Part shown: piece by piece, positions 11,153 to 22,013 of the stretch
Numbering within the stretch: position 1 is the first letter of the stretch
How the letters are laid out: each line of letters opens with the position of its first letter
Origin: Gnomoniopsis sp. IMI 355080
Lineage: Eukaryota > Ascomycota > Sordariomycetes > Diaporthales > Gnomoniaceae
Assembly (NCBI GenBank): GCA_027946555.1
Contig: JAPEVC010000135.1
Span: 1-64,000, forward strand
DNA length: 64,000 nucleotides
Direction: 5' to 3'
The notes under the pieces: generated by a model
Database searches by the model: none
The model's input: the letters and a program-made list of their open reading frames with translations, nothing else
Told to the model about the DNA's origin: nothing
Translations under genes and position numbers: made by a program

Positions 11153-13048
11153 ATGTCCTTGAAAAATTGGGCGACGTTTGCTCAGCTAGGCCTTGGCGCT
11201 TGGGCTTCTCATGTGTCACCAAGACAGGACAACTTTCAAGACCAATGCTCGGGCTTCAATCCTGCAGACGCTGGTATCGCTAATGCCACCGTAACGAACC
11301 ACGCGTTCATAGCAAGCGGAACGAATCTAAGTCTTACGGGGAATGATGTCTGTGGCCAGACATCCCAAGTCATCCCAGTTGATTTATGTCGGGTGTCACT
11401 GCAGATCTCAACAAGCGACCGATCTGGGGTCGTCGCGGAGGTGTGGCTGCCCCAAGAGTGGAACGGACGCATCCTGACTACGGGCAACGGAGGATTAGCT
11501 GGCTGTAGGTGTTCAATCCCGTAGAAAGTGAGGCCCAACGCGAGACTGATCAAGGCACTCAGGTATCGATTATTCGTCCATTGCCTACACTGTGGATAAT
11601 GGATTCGTCAGTGTCGGAACTAACAATGGCCATAATGGGTCTTCGGGATTGCCATTCCTGAACAACCCAGACGTGGTTACTGACTTTGCATGGAGAGCGT
11701 AAGTTTCACCTTCTACTTCTTGTCACTGCAATCCTCGTAACTGACAATCAAAATTAGTTTACATGTAGGAGTCGAGGCGGGTAAAGCATTGGTTTCGCCA
11801 CTGTACGGTAACCCAGCCAACAAGTCTTACTACCTTGGCTGCTCCTTGGGAGGTCGGCAAGCTGTGAAAGCAGTGGACATGTTCCCCAGCGACTTCGATG
11901 GAGTCGTGGCAGGTAGTCCAGCCGTTGACTTCAATAACCTGTATTCGTGGCGAGCGAGTTTCTTCCCGATCACTGGGTCTAACACCTCGGCGAGTTTCAT
12001 TTCCTCGAATACTTGGACAACTGCGGTACATGACGAGATCCTTAGGCAATGTGACACGATCGATGGAGTGGCTGATGGGATCATTGAAGACCCGAGTCTT
12101 TGCCGTTTCGACCCCGACGCTATGCTGTGTGGCAACAGCGTCGCCAACAGCTCCAGTTGCCTCACGTCAGCGCAGGTAGAGACTCTGCAAAGAATATTCA
12201 ATTCGTACGACTGGACGAACGGCACCTTGCTATATCCTGCTATGAATCCAGGTAGTGAACTCGTCACAGCTTACGGTTTGTACGACGGACAACCTTGGAG
12301 TCTCTCACAGGACTGGTTCCGATACGCAGTCCACAACGACCCGAACTGGAATCCGGCGACTTACAACTTGACAGACGCCACTATCGCAGAACAAATGAAT
12401 CCTGGGAATATCAGCACTTACCCGAGTACCTTGGCAAGCTTCCAAGATCGTGGTGGCAAGCTTGTCATGTTCCATGGCCAGCAAGATAGTCAAATCAGCA
12501 GCTTCAACAGCCCGCGTTTCTACGAGCACGTGCGGTCTGGCATGAGCTATTCACCCGATCAGATGGATGACTTCCTGCGGTTCTTCCGAATTTCTGGCAT
12601 GTTCCACTGCACCGGTGGCCCTGGCGCATGGGTCGTGGGTCAGTCTGGCGGAGCATCAGCACAGGGACCATTCGATGCACAACACAATGTCCTCGCTGCG
12701 CTAGTCGATTGGGTCGAAAACGGAACGGCCCCGGACACTATCACAGGAACAAAGTACGTGAACGACACAGTTAGCTCGGGCGTTGACTTTCAGCGGAGTC
12801 ATTGCAGGTGGCCGCTGAGGAACACGTATTTGGGAGGCGGGAGAGATGCCAAAGATCCGGCTAGCTGGCAGTGCAAACAGATCTCTGAGGCGGACGAGCA
12901 AGTTGGGGCCGTGGCTTCCGAAGGCACTGGTAACTCAACAGCCATGCCGATAACAGGCGGAGGTGTTGTGACCGCAGCCGGAGTAGAGATGAGCGTGCCC
13001 GCGGTACTCCTAGGCGTCGGTTTCGTAGTCTGCTCGCTGATATGGTGA
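11153..13048 (+). CDS. Tannase/feruloyl esterase, probably GPI-anchored
   Basis: Exons 11153..11504, 11563..11698 and 11758..13048 join in phase to 592 residues. The nucleophile elbow GCSLGGRQ places the catalytic Ser near residue 192. Later segments fit the rest of the triad and the calcium-binding lid: FHGQQD supplies the Asp and GMFHCTGGPG the His, with CDTIDGVADGIIEDP between. Family members hydrolyse gallate or ferulate/p-coumarate esters of plant polymers outside the cell. The N-terminus is a short hydrophobic leader that could be cleaved near residue 18. Unusually for the family, the protein ends in a spacer with NST and GGG followed by about 18 hydrophobic residues and stops (VLLGVGFVVCSLIW), as in a GPI-attachment signal. 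It is thus likely wall- or membrane-bound rather than freely secreted. Confidence 0.9.
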
Positions 13049-13627
13049 GGCAACAAGAAAAGAGAGCTGTGATTACCACAAAGATCATCGATGAATTGTC
13101 AATCTATAATACGACAGTAATATATATGTCTAATTAAGTGTAAGAGTAGACATTCTGGTGACCGGCCGCGTATGGGTGTGAGCGATGTCTAGCATGATTT
13201 TGCACAACACATAGCACATATGGCAGCACCTGTCCTTTGAGCTTCAGTCAAGAGATTATTGGGTAGCACGTCATTGCGCGCAAGCCGTCGATGCACCATG
13301 ACCGTCTGCGCGTTTGGGTTGCTGACCGGCCAGGACTGTGAATCGTCGATAACCAGGTCCAAGACAAGCACGACATGTGCTGCCCGCCATATGTCAGATG
13401 GCGTCACCTGCAGATGCATTGCATCGTACCATTGAGGAAAATCAGATAGATTAGACTTATTTTAGTGAAAACAGAAGATTTGAGACTCAAATTGGACAGA
13501 AGTCAACTGCCGAACTCATTTATATGACTTGAGTCGCCTCGCCCGGAATTGGAAGCGAAGCAAATCCTCCATACTTGACCTTCCTTGAGTCAAAGTTCCC
13601 AAAACTCATAAAAGAACGACTACTAAC
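13049..13627. other. Intergenic, nothing seen
   Basis: 3' flank of the tannase gene and upstream region of the small gene at 13628. Short frames only. Confidence 0.6.
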
Positions 13628-13956
13628 ATGTCTTTGACAGTAAGGAACCTTTTAGATGGCCATTCCCTGCTCGTTCACATAAAATCTGGCGTCGTGGAGA
13701 TGGAATGTTAACCTAAATTGCTCAGACCGCGCTCAACCCCGAAGAGCAAGACCTTTTGGACTCCCCTGGCGGCGTTGTTAGCCCCGAAGTCAAAGGCACT
13801 GGTGGTTCCCCCGTTGGCTATGGCGATATCATCAACTCATCGGCCTCTTATGTACAACCCTCCGGTCAAGAGGGCAGCACGAGGCATGGAGCAACAAATG
13901 GAAATCCACAGAGAACCAGCCAAGGGACCAAAGAAAGGCGACAAAGTGTGGTGTAG
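13628..13956 (+). CDS. Small disordered protein with a 12-nt first exon
   Basis: Exon 13628..13639 encodes four residues (MSLT) and is followed directly by GTAAGG. After an intron of 86 nt with a TTAACCTAAA branch region and CTCAG acceptor, exon 13726..13956 continues in frame to TAG. The product has 80 residues rich in Gly, Ser, Glu and Gln, starting ALNPEEQDLLDSPGG and ending basic (KERRQSVV). GC-rich third positions support coding. I do not recognise the family; small hydrophilic stress- or conidiation-linked proteins of fungi have similar size and composition, but that is only a resemblance. It could also be the last exon of a lost gene. It ends 59 nt from the 3' end of the GH1 gene, with which it converges. 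Confidence 0.45.
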
Positions 13957-14014
13957 GCTCGCATGAGCCAATGTCATTTATGAATGAAACCGCTTCAGAG
14001 TTCTGTCTAGTCGC

Positions 14015-15502
14015 TCATGTCTTGATGAGATGTCCAAAGAAGTCCTTGACGAAGTAAGCCGACCGCTTGGCATATCTGGTCTTTTCTGGCGAATCGAAGT
14101 CGACCCAGGTGACTCCGAACCGATCGGTGAAGCCAGCAGACCATTCCCAATTATCAGTGAACGTCCAGCCAAAATACGACTTGATGACCACGCCCTCCTG
14201 CGACGCCTTGGCCACCTCGGTCAGGTACTTTTTGAAGTAGTCTATCCTGTGAGGGTCCTCTAGAATGTCACTTGGGCCCTCCGCTTTCCAGTCCTGCTCG
14301 CCCTTCGCCGTGGTGCCGTTCTCAGTGATATAGATCGGGGTGGAATACCGACTCCAGATCCATCGCAGCAACTTTCCCCAGCCCCATTCTGATGTCCGCA
14401 GCCATTGGGTGTCACTCTCCAGGCCACGGCTCTGTCCTGCCTTATTGGTGTCCAGGATCTCCACATTGCCCTTGTGATCATTGATGTCGGCTGGCAGATC
14501 ACCACGGTTCTTCACGAAGAAGGTTGTGTAAGAGTTCATTCCGTAGACCTCGCTGCTGCCCCTGATAAGCTTCTTCTCTTCCTCAGTGAACCTAGGCAGT
14601 CTGTCACCGAGCTGCGCACGCATACAAGCTGGATAATCGATGTCTCCCTTGCCATACAGAGGATCCGCATACCACGCAATCTCGAATTCGTTGGAACGTT
14701 GGGCAGCTTCCACATCCTTCGGATCGTCCGGGTCCCAAGGCTCGGCCCAGTTCCCGTGCAGGGTGATCATGATTGTGCCCTTCTGAGTCGGCTGAAACTC
14801 TCTTTTATACATGTCGCACACATGGCCGTGGGAAACAAGTTCTGTATGCGCCACAATAAAAGGCTCCGTGCTGCTGTCACCCTCCTCGTTGATCTCACGA
14901 TAGGACGACCGCCCAGGCGCATGGACTCCTGCGGCATAGCCTGCGAGCGTATATACACCGGGCTCATTGTATGTTATCCAGTTCTTGACGCGATCACCAA
15001 AGCGTTCGAAGCACACACGAGCGTACCGGACAAAATCTGCTGTGTACTTCTCCTTATTCAACATACCCCCATAGCGTTCCTCCAGCATCTGGGGTGTATC
15101 CCAATGGAAAAGCGTGACGAAGGGAGTGATACCATTCGCCAGAAGCTCGTTGATCAGCTTGTTATAGTAATCAACACCCTTCTCGTTAACAGGATCTTCT
15201 TGGCCTCCCAAGGGAATAACTCGACTCCACGCCAGCGAAAAGCGATAGGCTGTAACCCCGTACTCTCTCATCCGGGCGACATCTTCCTTGTAGAAGTCGT
15301 ACGACCGGACAGCGTCCTCATTGGTGCTTCCATCCTTGATTCGCTTGGGCGTGTGGCACCACTTGTCCCAGATAGATTCTCCCTTTCCGTCCTTATCCCA
15401 CGCTCCTTCGACTTGTGCAGCAGCGGTTGCATAACCCCATTGGAAGTCCGAGGGTAGAGAACCCTTCAGGGCGGGATCGAAGTCAGTGACGGTGTAGGCC
15501 AT
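14015..15502 (-). CDS. GH1 beta-glucosidase, intracellular
   Basis: Intronless frame of 495 residues. Family GH1 is shown by FQWGYATAAAQVEG near the start, the acid/base motif TYNEPG (Glu180) and the nucleophile motif ITENGT (Glu394), with YRFSLAWSR between. Length is normal for the family. It hydrolyses beta-glucosides such as cellobiose or aryl glucosides with retention of configuration. No signal peptide is present, so it probably acts in the cytosol on imported glucosides. The start at ATG 15502 precedes the conserved fold closely; the frame extends upstream to 15559, but that part does not look conserved. Neighbouring tannase, O-methyltransferase and old yellow enzyme suggest an aromatic glucoside as substrate (inference). 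Confidence 0.95.
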   Translation of the reverse strand: MAYTVTDFDPALKGSLPSDFQWGYATAAAQVEGAWDKDGKGESIWDKWCHTPKRIKDGSTNEDAVRSYDFYKEDVARMREYGVTAYRFSLAWSRVIPLGGQEDPVNEKGVDYYNKLINELLANGITPFVTLFHWDTPQMLEERYGGMLNKEKYTADFVRYARVCFERFGDRVKNWITYNEPGVYTLAGYAAGVHAPGRSSYREINEEGDSSTEPFIVAHTELVSHGHVCDMYKREFQPTQKGTIMITLHGNWAEPWDPDDPKDVEAAQRSNEFEIAWYADPLYGKGDIDYPACMRAQLGDRLPRFTEEEKKLIRGSSEVYGMNSYTTFFVKNRGDLPADINDHKGNVEILDTNKAGQSRGLESDTQWLRTSEWGWGKLLRWIWSRYSTPIYITENGTTAKGEQDWKAEGPSDILEDPHRIDYFKKYLTEVAKASQEGVVIKSYFGWTFTDNWEWSAGFTDRFGVTWVDFDSPEKTRYAKRSAYFVKDFFGHLIKT

Positions 15503-16311
15503 ATTGTGGAAATACGTATGATGAAAGCTAGGTGCAAGGGTCGTTTGGTCCGTTATCAACCGCGACCTGGCGGTGTTTTAAAGAAGAGAGGGGCGTCAAG
15601 AGCCATAATGAAAAGAAACTTGCCCTCGTGAACTCGAACACTCTCCGCCACTGGATAAACGTCGGATCAGCGCTCCGTTGTAGAGTCAAGTGCAGGCAGA
15701 CACCCGCCAATCGTGAGACGCCGCCATTTGGGGAAATGAATCCTCCGGCGAAGTTGTGGCCAATATTGTGACACGATGCAGACATGGGCCGAACCGCCCT
15801 AAGAAGACGAAGGCGCTGCAACGGAACCCGGCCCGTTATTGCACAGCCTGAAGGTCCCCCCCCCCCTCTTTTTCAGAGAATATCATAGGCATAGATAAAG
15901 TTCTGTCTGTTGTTGCTTAGCCTGAAGCCCCCCCCCCACCTTTTCGAAAAGGCTATGTTATAATAGGCATAGATTCCAACAATGGAAGATCATATATTGC
16001 ACGATTTACACTCAGTTCCTCTTCAAACATATCGAGACGTTATTCAAACCTCGCAAGCCAGTTGCGTCATCCTCATGCTCATTCCTGGCTGTCTCTGTGA
16101 TACAGGGCACGTAGTTTGGGGGCCGTCATTCACGCCCAAGGCGAAACCAGTTCATTTCAACATGTCCGTAGCATAGCAGAGTCGTGTTCTCATAAACTCT
16201 AGAACAGTTTGGCCGCGCTCATTCAAGCGTCTTGATTCATTCCCATTACCACTTCCTTTTTTGGGTGGATCGGAAATAATAAAGTCTTGCTTGTTTGCTG
16301 AAATCGACTCA
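15503..16311. other. Intergenic with a duplicated C-tract element
   Basis: Promoter of the GH1 gene and 3' flank of the O-methyltransferase gene. It contains the imperfect direct repeat at 15845..15973. No gene is supported. Confidence 0.6.
15845..15973. repeat. Two imperfect direct repeats built around C runs
   Basis: Unit 1 (15845..15896) and unit 2 (15919..15973) both begin AGCCTGAAG, continue with a run of 10-12 C, and end in ATAGGCATAGAT. Spacing between unit starts is 74 nt. Confidence 0.75.
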
Positions 16312-17157
16312 TCAGATGGCGACGACCTTGCTACACTCCACGATGTTCTGGGAGAAATATTAGTAAAAATCCTAGTGAATGGCGAAAACCAACATGGATA
16401 CTTACTGGACGGCCAGATGTGGACACTGATTGTAACGATTGACTTTCGTATTTGACAGATCCCTCGCCGCCCTTCTTCACATACGCCAGATAGTCAGGGG
16501 CACCAGGCATATCCGTATTGTCGGCAAGGGCCAATGATCCAACATGGAACAATTTCAACTCCTCGACCAACTTCAAGTCTGGAAGGTAGTGCTTCTCCCA
16601 GTGGTCAATGAAGACGACGTCGACATGGCCAGGCTTCACCCGTCCCTCCGCATGCAGCTTCTTCAAGCTGTCCGCTCCGGCACCCACCAAAACCTCAATG
16701 ATGTTGTCCAAAGCTGCGGCCTTGATCAGATCCCGAGCCACGGCTGCAGCCTCCGGGCTGAACTCGAACGTGAAGACCTTGATATCCTCGGCATCCTTGC
16801 CATGGAACTCCTGCAGCATGGCCGCCCACGCAATGGCAGATGTGCCGACGAACGTGCCAAACTCGACCACAACCTTGGGCTTGGGGTCCATCGTTGCAAG
16901 GGCGTCCTTTGATGTGGTGATCTTGTCGGACCGATAAATCATGCGCAGCCCTTTTTCAGTGGCAAAGTCCTCGATCTCCCTGATCAGATCCCATGGCTTC
17001 CCGGCGAACTTATCAGCGGGCTGGGCCAGAATGTGAGTCCGGAGGTCTTGTTGAAGCTGGGCGGACTGGTCCACCAAGTTTCCTGCGTGCTGGTCGAGCT
17101 GTTAGTGGTGGGCTATTGCTCAACTGGCCATCATCATTAACGCACCTTGGGAGGCAT
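16312..17157 (-). CDS. Catechol-type O-methyltransferase
   Basis: Three minus-strand exons, 17157..17146 (only MPPK), 17098..16406 and 16347..16312, give 246 residues; both introns (47 and 58 nt) are phase 0. The SAM-binding motif is VVEFGTFVGTSAIA (about 81-94), the acidic loop FTFEFSPE follows, and FIDHWEKHYLPDL (168-179) matches the metal/substrate motif of mammalian COMT. Members transfer a methyl group from SAM to one hydroxyl of a catechol in a Mg-dependent way. The final exon of 12 codons restores a typical NIVEC..VV strand. No targeting signal is seen. It is divergent from the old yellow enzyme gene across 1.4 kb. Confidence 0.9.
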
Positions 17158-18540
17158 TTTTATCGACTTTTTGAATTTTCTCTCTTGCGTTGCTAAAGTT
17201 GCTTTACTCCTTGTGCGTATGCTGGCTTGTCTTGACGAGTAGTTGGGGAGAGCTGACATTTGTGCTGTGATATACGCAATGCTGCTTCGGAGTTACGAGC
17301 GACCCACCGAGGCTTTTGCAGCTCGTGTGAGACGATCACGAAGTGCAATCAGGCCGTTTCAGGCCGCAGAGAGACCGATTCAGCTTCATAGCGATGCAGC
17401 TGTTTCAAACCTTGCGCGACTCAAACCGGGACGTGGGCAGAGTTGATGCGGTTTATAAGCAGGTTCCTCACTGCGAAGAGTGTACGTTTCTTAATACCTT
17501 AAGTCTATATCTAGTCGCAAAATGTATCAGATGGAGGTCTGCTTGAGGGCGTCAATATTCTGACAGGTTCCGCTGCTTTTGTTCTGGGCAGGAAATCAAA
17601 CAGAAAAATTAGGGTAGAAACAGGCACACGCAGGTACTTAGGTAAAGAGTGCCTTTTGATGTCTTCTTGAGATTACACGGTTACATGCAAAGGACACTTG
17701 TTGATGATTACGAGACTGGCAATGCGAACTTATGCCCCCTTCGCCTCTGCGGCTTCTATGTGCACATATCTGGACAGTTTGACAAGTCTGGGATAGTAAT
17801 GCTAAGTAAACACTTAACTCACCACTCAACGCGAATTATCGCTATCATACCGGCCCCCAAACCTAGAAATCGCGGTTGCAACGCGACGTGTGCGGGAAGC
17901 ATTTGAGCAGCCGAAGACCTCGGAACATTCGAGATGATGTCATGGAGAGCAGCGGTGGGGTTTTGCTGTTGCTGGCAATGTCCACAACGGTGCCGCGAAC
18001 ATCGGAGGGGCTCGGTAGTTGCCGTGTGGCAATCGGAGTTATCAGAATTAGGGTGACTCGTGAGCTCAGAGGACTTGTGCCGAAGCTTGGCTTGCGATTT
18101 GTATGAACAACCAACAAGAAGGAAAAAAAAGAAGGTTGAGCGAGAGACAAAACCCGAGCCTTTATTGAGAGACAACGTAAGACTTCTCAGTTGTAGACTG
18201 CTGGGTCAAAACTACATGTGCACTTCGACCACTGACAGGAAAGTCTTTGGCCAGATACCATCGGCAATTAGCCGAGGAGCCACGATCTAGTGGGAATAGG
18301 AGGTGAGCGCTGACAAACAAGGAGAAGGTGAAGGCTGACAAATAGCTGGAAGTTTCGACGACAACGACGAAGGGGGACCTTTTAAAGGAAAGTAGTATTG
18401 CCGCTGGACTTTTGTACTAAATAGTAAATACTAAGACTAGACTCACCAGATAGTCGCCCGGCAACCTTCTGTCCCGGTCTGGTATTCTTTTCATTTTCAT
18501 TTTTCATTTTTTGGACTTTGATCAAACAACAAGACGCACA
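17158..18540. other. Divergent intergenic region between O-methyltransferase and old yellow enzyme
   Basis: It could serve as a shared promoter region. A minus-strand frame of 118 codons at 17819..18175 has no motif. The 60 nt before ATG 18541 are pyrimidine-rich, as in many fungal leaders. TACTTAGGTA occurs near 17635. Confidence 0.6.
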
Positions 18541-20202
18541 ATGCCGAACCCTCAAATTGTGGTGCCCGTCACCAAGCCGATAGTGCCTCCGGGCCAAGGC
18601 CCCAAAGAGCCCTCGGTGTACCTGAAGCCTGCAGAAGGAGTTCCCTTCTTCGCCCCAGCTCAAGATCCTCCAGCAGGAACCGCAGTCGACCCTCAACCCA
18701 ACGGAGCCACCATTCCCAAGCTCTTCACACCCCTCACGATCCGTGGTGTAACCTTCCAGAACCGCATCTTTGTCCCGCCTCTCTGCCAGTACTCTTGCAT
18801 TGATGGCTTCCAGCAACCTTGGAATACTGCCTCGCATGTGGGCGGGATCGTCGCTCGTGGCCCTGGCCTGTTCATCATGGAGGCTACGGCCGTCCAGGCT
18901 CGGGGTCGAATCACTCCACAGGATTCTGGCATCTGGCTCGATGCTCAGATTCCTGGGTTCACTCAAATTGTGCAGTTTGCTCATTCCCAGAACCAAAAGA
19001 TTGGCATCCAGCTGTAAGTCGCACTTCTTACGCGGTGATTTCCTCCCCACTGTTCAAGATGACAGAAGGATTATCCGATCCGACATTTTGATGGGATTTA
19101 GAACACGTATGCTGATGTAATTCTAGGGCTCATGCCGGAAGAAAGGCCACAACTAATGCTCCTTGGCTACCCGCTGGGTAAGTACTGCATGTTCTGTACC
19201 GCGGGACACCATCCTGTCTTCCAGAAATCCTCACGCTGATATACGCTCTCAGTGTTGCTGGGAAAGATGTCGGCGGCTGGCCAGACGATGTGATTGCCCC
19301 GAGCGCTATCCCCTGGAACACTGGGTATCCAGTTCCCAAGGAGATGACGCTGGACGACATCGAGGAGCTCAAAGCCGACTTTGTCCGCGCGGCTGAGCGG
19401 TCCGTCAAGGCTGGGTTTGATGTGATTGAGCTGCACGTCGCCCACGGCTATCTGCTACATTCCTTCCTCAGCCCCGTATCGAACCAGCGGACAGACAAGT
19501 ACGGCGGGAGCTTCGAGAACCGCACGCGCTTGATTCTCGAAGTTGTGGAGCAAACACGGGCAGCCATCCCGGAGACGATGCCGCTTTTCGTTCGTCTCAG
19601 CTCCACCGACTGGCTGGACGAGAACCCCGACTTCAAGGAGAGCTGGACGGTCAAGGACAGCGTCAAGCTGGCTCCCTTGTTGGCCGAGCGCGGAGTTGAC
19701 CTGCTCGATGTTTCGTCGGGTGGAACGCATCCAGCTGCCAAGATCAGCCCATTCGGTCCTTACCAGGTGCCCTTCTCCAAGGAGATCAAGAAGGTCGTGG
19801 GCGACAAGATGTTCCTCTCTGCGGTTGGTAGTATCAAGGAGGGTAAGGTTGCGGAGGACATTTTGACAAGCGAAACTCCCATCGACGTCGTCATGGCTGG
19901 ACGGTCGTTCCAGAAGAACCCAGGCCTCGTTTGGCAATGGGCCGACGAACTTGACGTATCCATTTATGTTGCTTCCCAAATCGGCTGTGAGTACACATCC
20001 CAAATCCCTCTGACTCGGTCTGTTGTCTTGGCAAAGGATCATGGAGCAGTACTTTGCACGTCAACACACATACTGACACATACGTTAGGGGGCTTCGGTG
20101 GACGAGCTTCGAGGGTGTCACGGAAGTAAGTTACGGCTTCAATACAACGAAGTCTTTTGCTTTCGTGACAAATAACTAAACCGAAATAGATCCAAGATTT
20201 AG
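18541..20202 (+). CDS. Old yellow enzyme family NADH:flavin oxidoreductase (YqjM-like)
   Basis: Exons 18541..19013, 19127..19177, 19253..19986, 20089..20125 and 20190..20202 join in phase to 435 residues. An N-terminal extension of about 60 residues precedes the TIM barrel, which starts PKLFTPLTIRG. Class-defining features are PLCQYS (C82, as the redox-tuning Cys of YqjM), EATAVQARGRI, the substrate-binding LAHAGRK (H160) and NQRTDKYGGS. Such FMN enzymes reduce C=C bonds of unsaturated ketones or aldehydes with NAD(P)H. The last intron (20126..20189) has GTAAGT, a TAACTAA branch and TAG. If it is retained, translation stops at TAA in the donor and the protein ends SRK; if spliced, it ends SKI, a possible weak peroxisomal signal. 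The role in phenolic or secondary metabolism is inferred from neighbours. Confidence 0.92.
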
Positions 20203-21458
20203 AAAGAAGTATGTGTATGAAGAAGGCTTTGAGCAACGTGTCAATGGCGACGCAGCGCTCGACTGTCTGTTTTTCTCCAGTTACAGACCTAGACTTCTTC
20301 ATCATGAGGAGCAGCCCTAGCAAGAGGTCATCGCTATAGACAGCAGTCGCTAGATTTAGATTCAGCACAAGACACTAGAAATTTCCATTTTCGGACTGTT
20401 TGGGAATCGAAAGACCAACCATCCTTTTTTTTTTCAAGTTGTTTCTCTCGTTACTCCTTGGAAGGGGCCGTCAAACAGTGCTGTGGCATATGACCATGAC
20501 TTCCAAGCTATCTAACTAGGTAGGTACTTAGCCTTCTCAACATTACATTTGCACGTAGCTCGGTGTGTCTCAGTATTGCAAGCTTTGTTCTCATCTATCA
20601 ACCAGAACATTGTTCATTGTTCCATGCTTGAAACAAGTCTTTGTTTAGTCTTCACGGACAGAAAATACAATAAAGAACCTAAGTTTCTATTGTTTCGATG
20701 ACATGAAAAGGCACACACATCCATTTCCTGGACATTCCGAGTTGCTTTCTTCCCTTCCATCCACACAAATGTTTCCAGTATCCCCAACTTTGTAAACAAA
20801 ATAAAGAATTCGAGTACCCGTCAAACAAGTGATAGGTTCTAATGTGTTACGCATTCTCTCTAGTGTATGGATGCCCGCGGTGCGAGCGGAGACTGGAGAC
20901 GTTACACGCGACCAGGAGCTGCACACGAGCTAGGGGCGGCGTTGTGAGTTGCACAAGGTATTGTTGGCGGCCCCCAAAGCATGACAGGAGGCTCTGCTCT
21001 GATTGTTATGAGAGGCTTTTGAATCGATTACAGTGAGGCCGCTTCGTACCAAAGAGGATGGCGCGTGGTAGTTTCGTGGTCGATAATTCTTGATGGTGCA
21101 TACAGGTTTTTGTATAGAATAAACCCAATAATGATAACGCAAGAAAACTACGAAATTAAATATCATAGACGGTGCAGCCCACGTCTTGTCGTGATTACAG
21201 TCATGGCTTGTCCGTACCTAGCTTGGTTTACGAATAACCATGTCTTGAAGGTCCCGATCGCCCAGAAGAGTGGATGAAAGCGTAGCGTAACCCGGGCGTA
21301 AACTTTGACGTCACAATGTCTTGCAATACAGTCAAGCTGTATCTCATACTCAATTCCAACTTGTGATACATCCTCTTGCCTTGCAAGTAGGAATATCTCT
21401 CGTTCTTGACTTTATTATGACAACGCTAGCCAGTAACGCATAACATTGACTGTCCAAC
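20203..21458. other. Intergenic, no supported gene
   Basis: Short frames only. A CTAGGTAGGTACTTAG cluster lies near 20516. The right end is the promoter of the DUF4385 gene. Confidence 0.6.
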
Positions 21459-22013
21459 ATGGCAGGCAAATCGAAATCAAATCCATCAGATCCTCCGGAC
21501 CAGGAACTTAAATCTCCCCCATCTGCACCCCTTCCCACACCCGCCTTGGACTCCCCATCGCTGTGCTACAGCTACCAGATTGGGCGCGGCGAGACCGGTG
21601 TACTCTCTTTCGAGCCATACAAGGGTCTCATCCTCCCCTACTGGGCGTTCCGTACTGTCCCTGTCGCTCGCAACTCATCTCGGATCTTGTGGTCGATATT
21701 CCGATCTTACGTAGACCGGAAAGACTTTGTTGGGGCAGATATGTCGCGGAAATTCATTCAAATGGGCATGACACGAGCACGGAGATATGCGAACCACAAG
21801 GGTGGGAGGAAGTATTCGAAGGAAACAGGCACGAAGCTGGAAAAGTGGTCTGGTGGGAGCGAGGAGGATGTGAGGAAGAGGAAGGAGAAGGAGGATGCAA
21901 GTGAGCTGTTCAAAGTCGTGTGGAGGAGGTGCATTGAAGACGAGGACTACAAGAGCCTGAAGCAAGAGTGGGTTGAGGCGAAGAAGGAGTTTGTGAAAGC
22001 CAAGAAACCGTGA
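21459..22013 (+). CDS. DUF4385 family protein
   Basis: Intronless frame of 184 residues. The first 35 residues are Pro/Ser-rich. The core contains SFEPYKGLILPYW, then the family hallmark GADMSRKFIQMGMTRARRYANHKGGRKY region at about 97-125, and a charged helical C-terminus. DUF4385 proteins occur in fungi and bacteria and have no established function to my knowledge. The strongly basic conserved helix suggests nucleic-acid or phosphate binding (inference). ATG 21459 follows AAC and is the first start in frame. Confidence 0.85.
   Translation: MAGKSKSNPSDPPDQELKSPPSAPLPTPALDSPSLCYSYQIGRGETGVLSFEPYKGLILPYWAFRTVPVARNSSRILWSIFRSYVDRKDFVGADMSRKFIQMGMTRARRYANHKGGRKYSKETGTKLEKWSGGSEEDVRKRKEKEDASELFKVVWRRCIEDEDYKSLKQEWVEAKKEFVKAKKP

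Noticed and set aside
14405..15457. 350-codon plus-strand frame across the GH1 gene
   Set aside because: Antisense shadow of an intronless GC-rich gene; the GH1 catalytic motifs on the minus strand decide.
4511..20202. A classical secondary-metabolite cluster
   Set aside because: No polyketide synthase, NRPS, terpene synthase or pathway regulator is present; the tailoring-type enzymes alone do not make a cluster.
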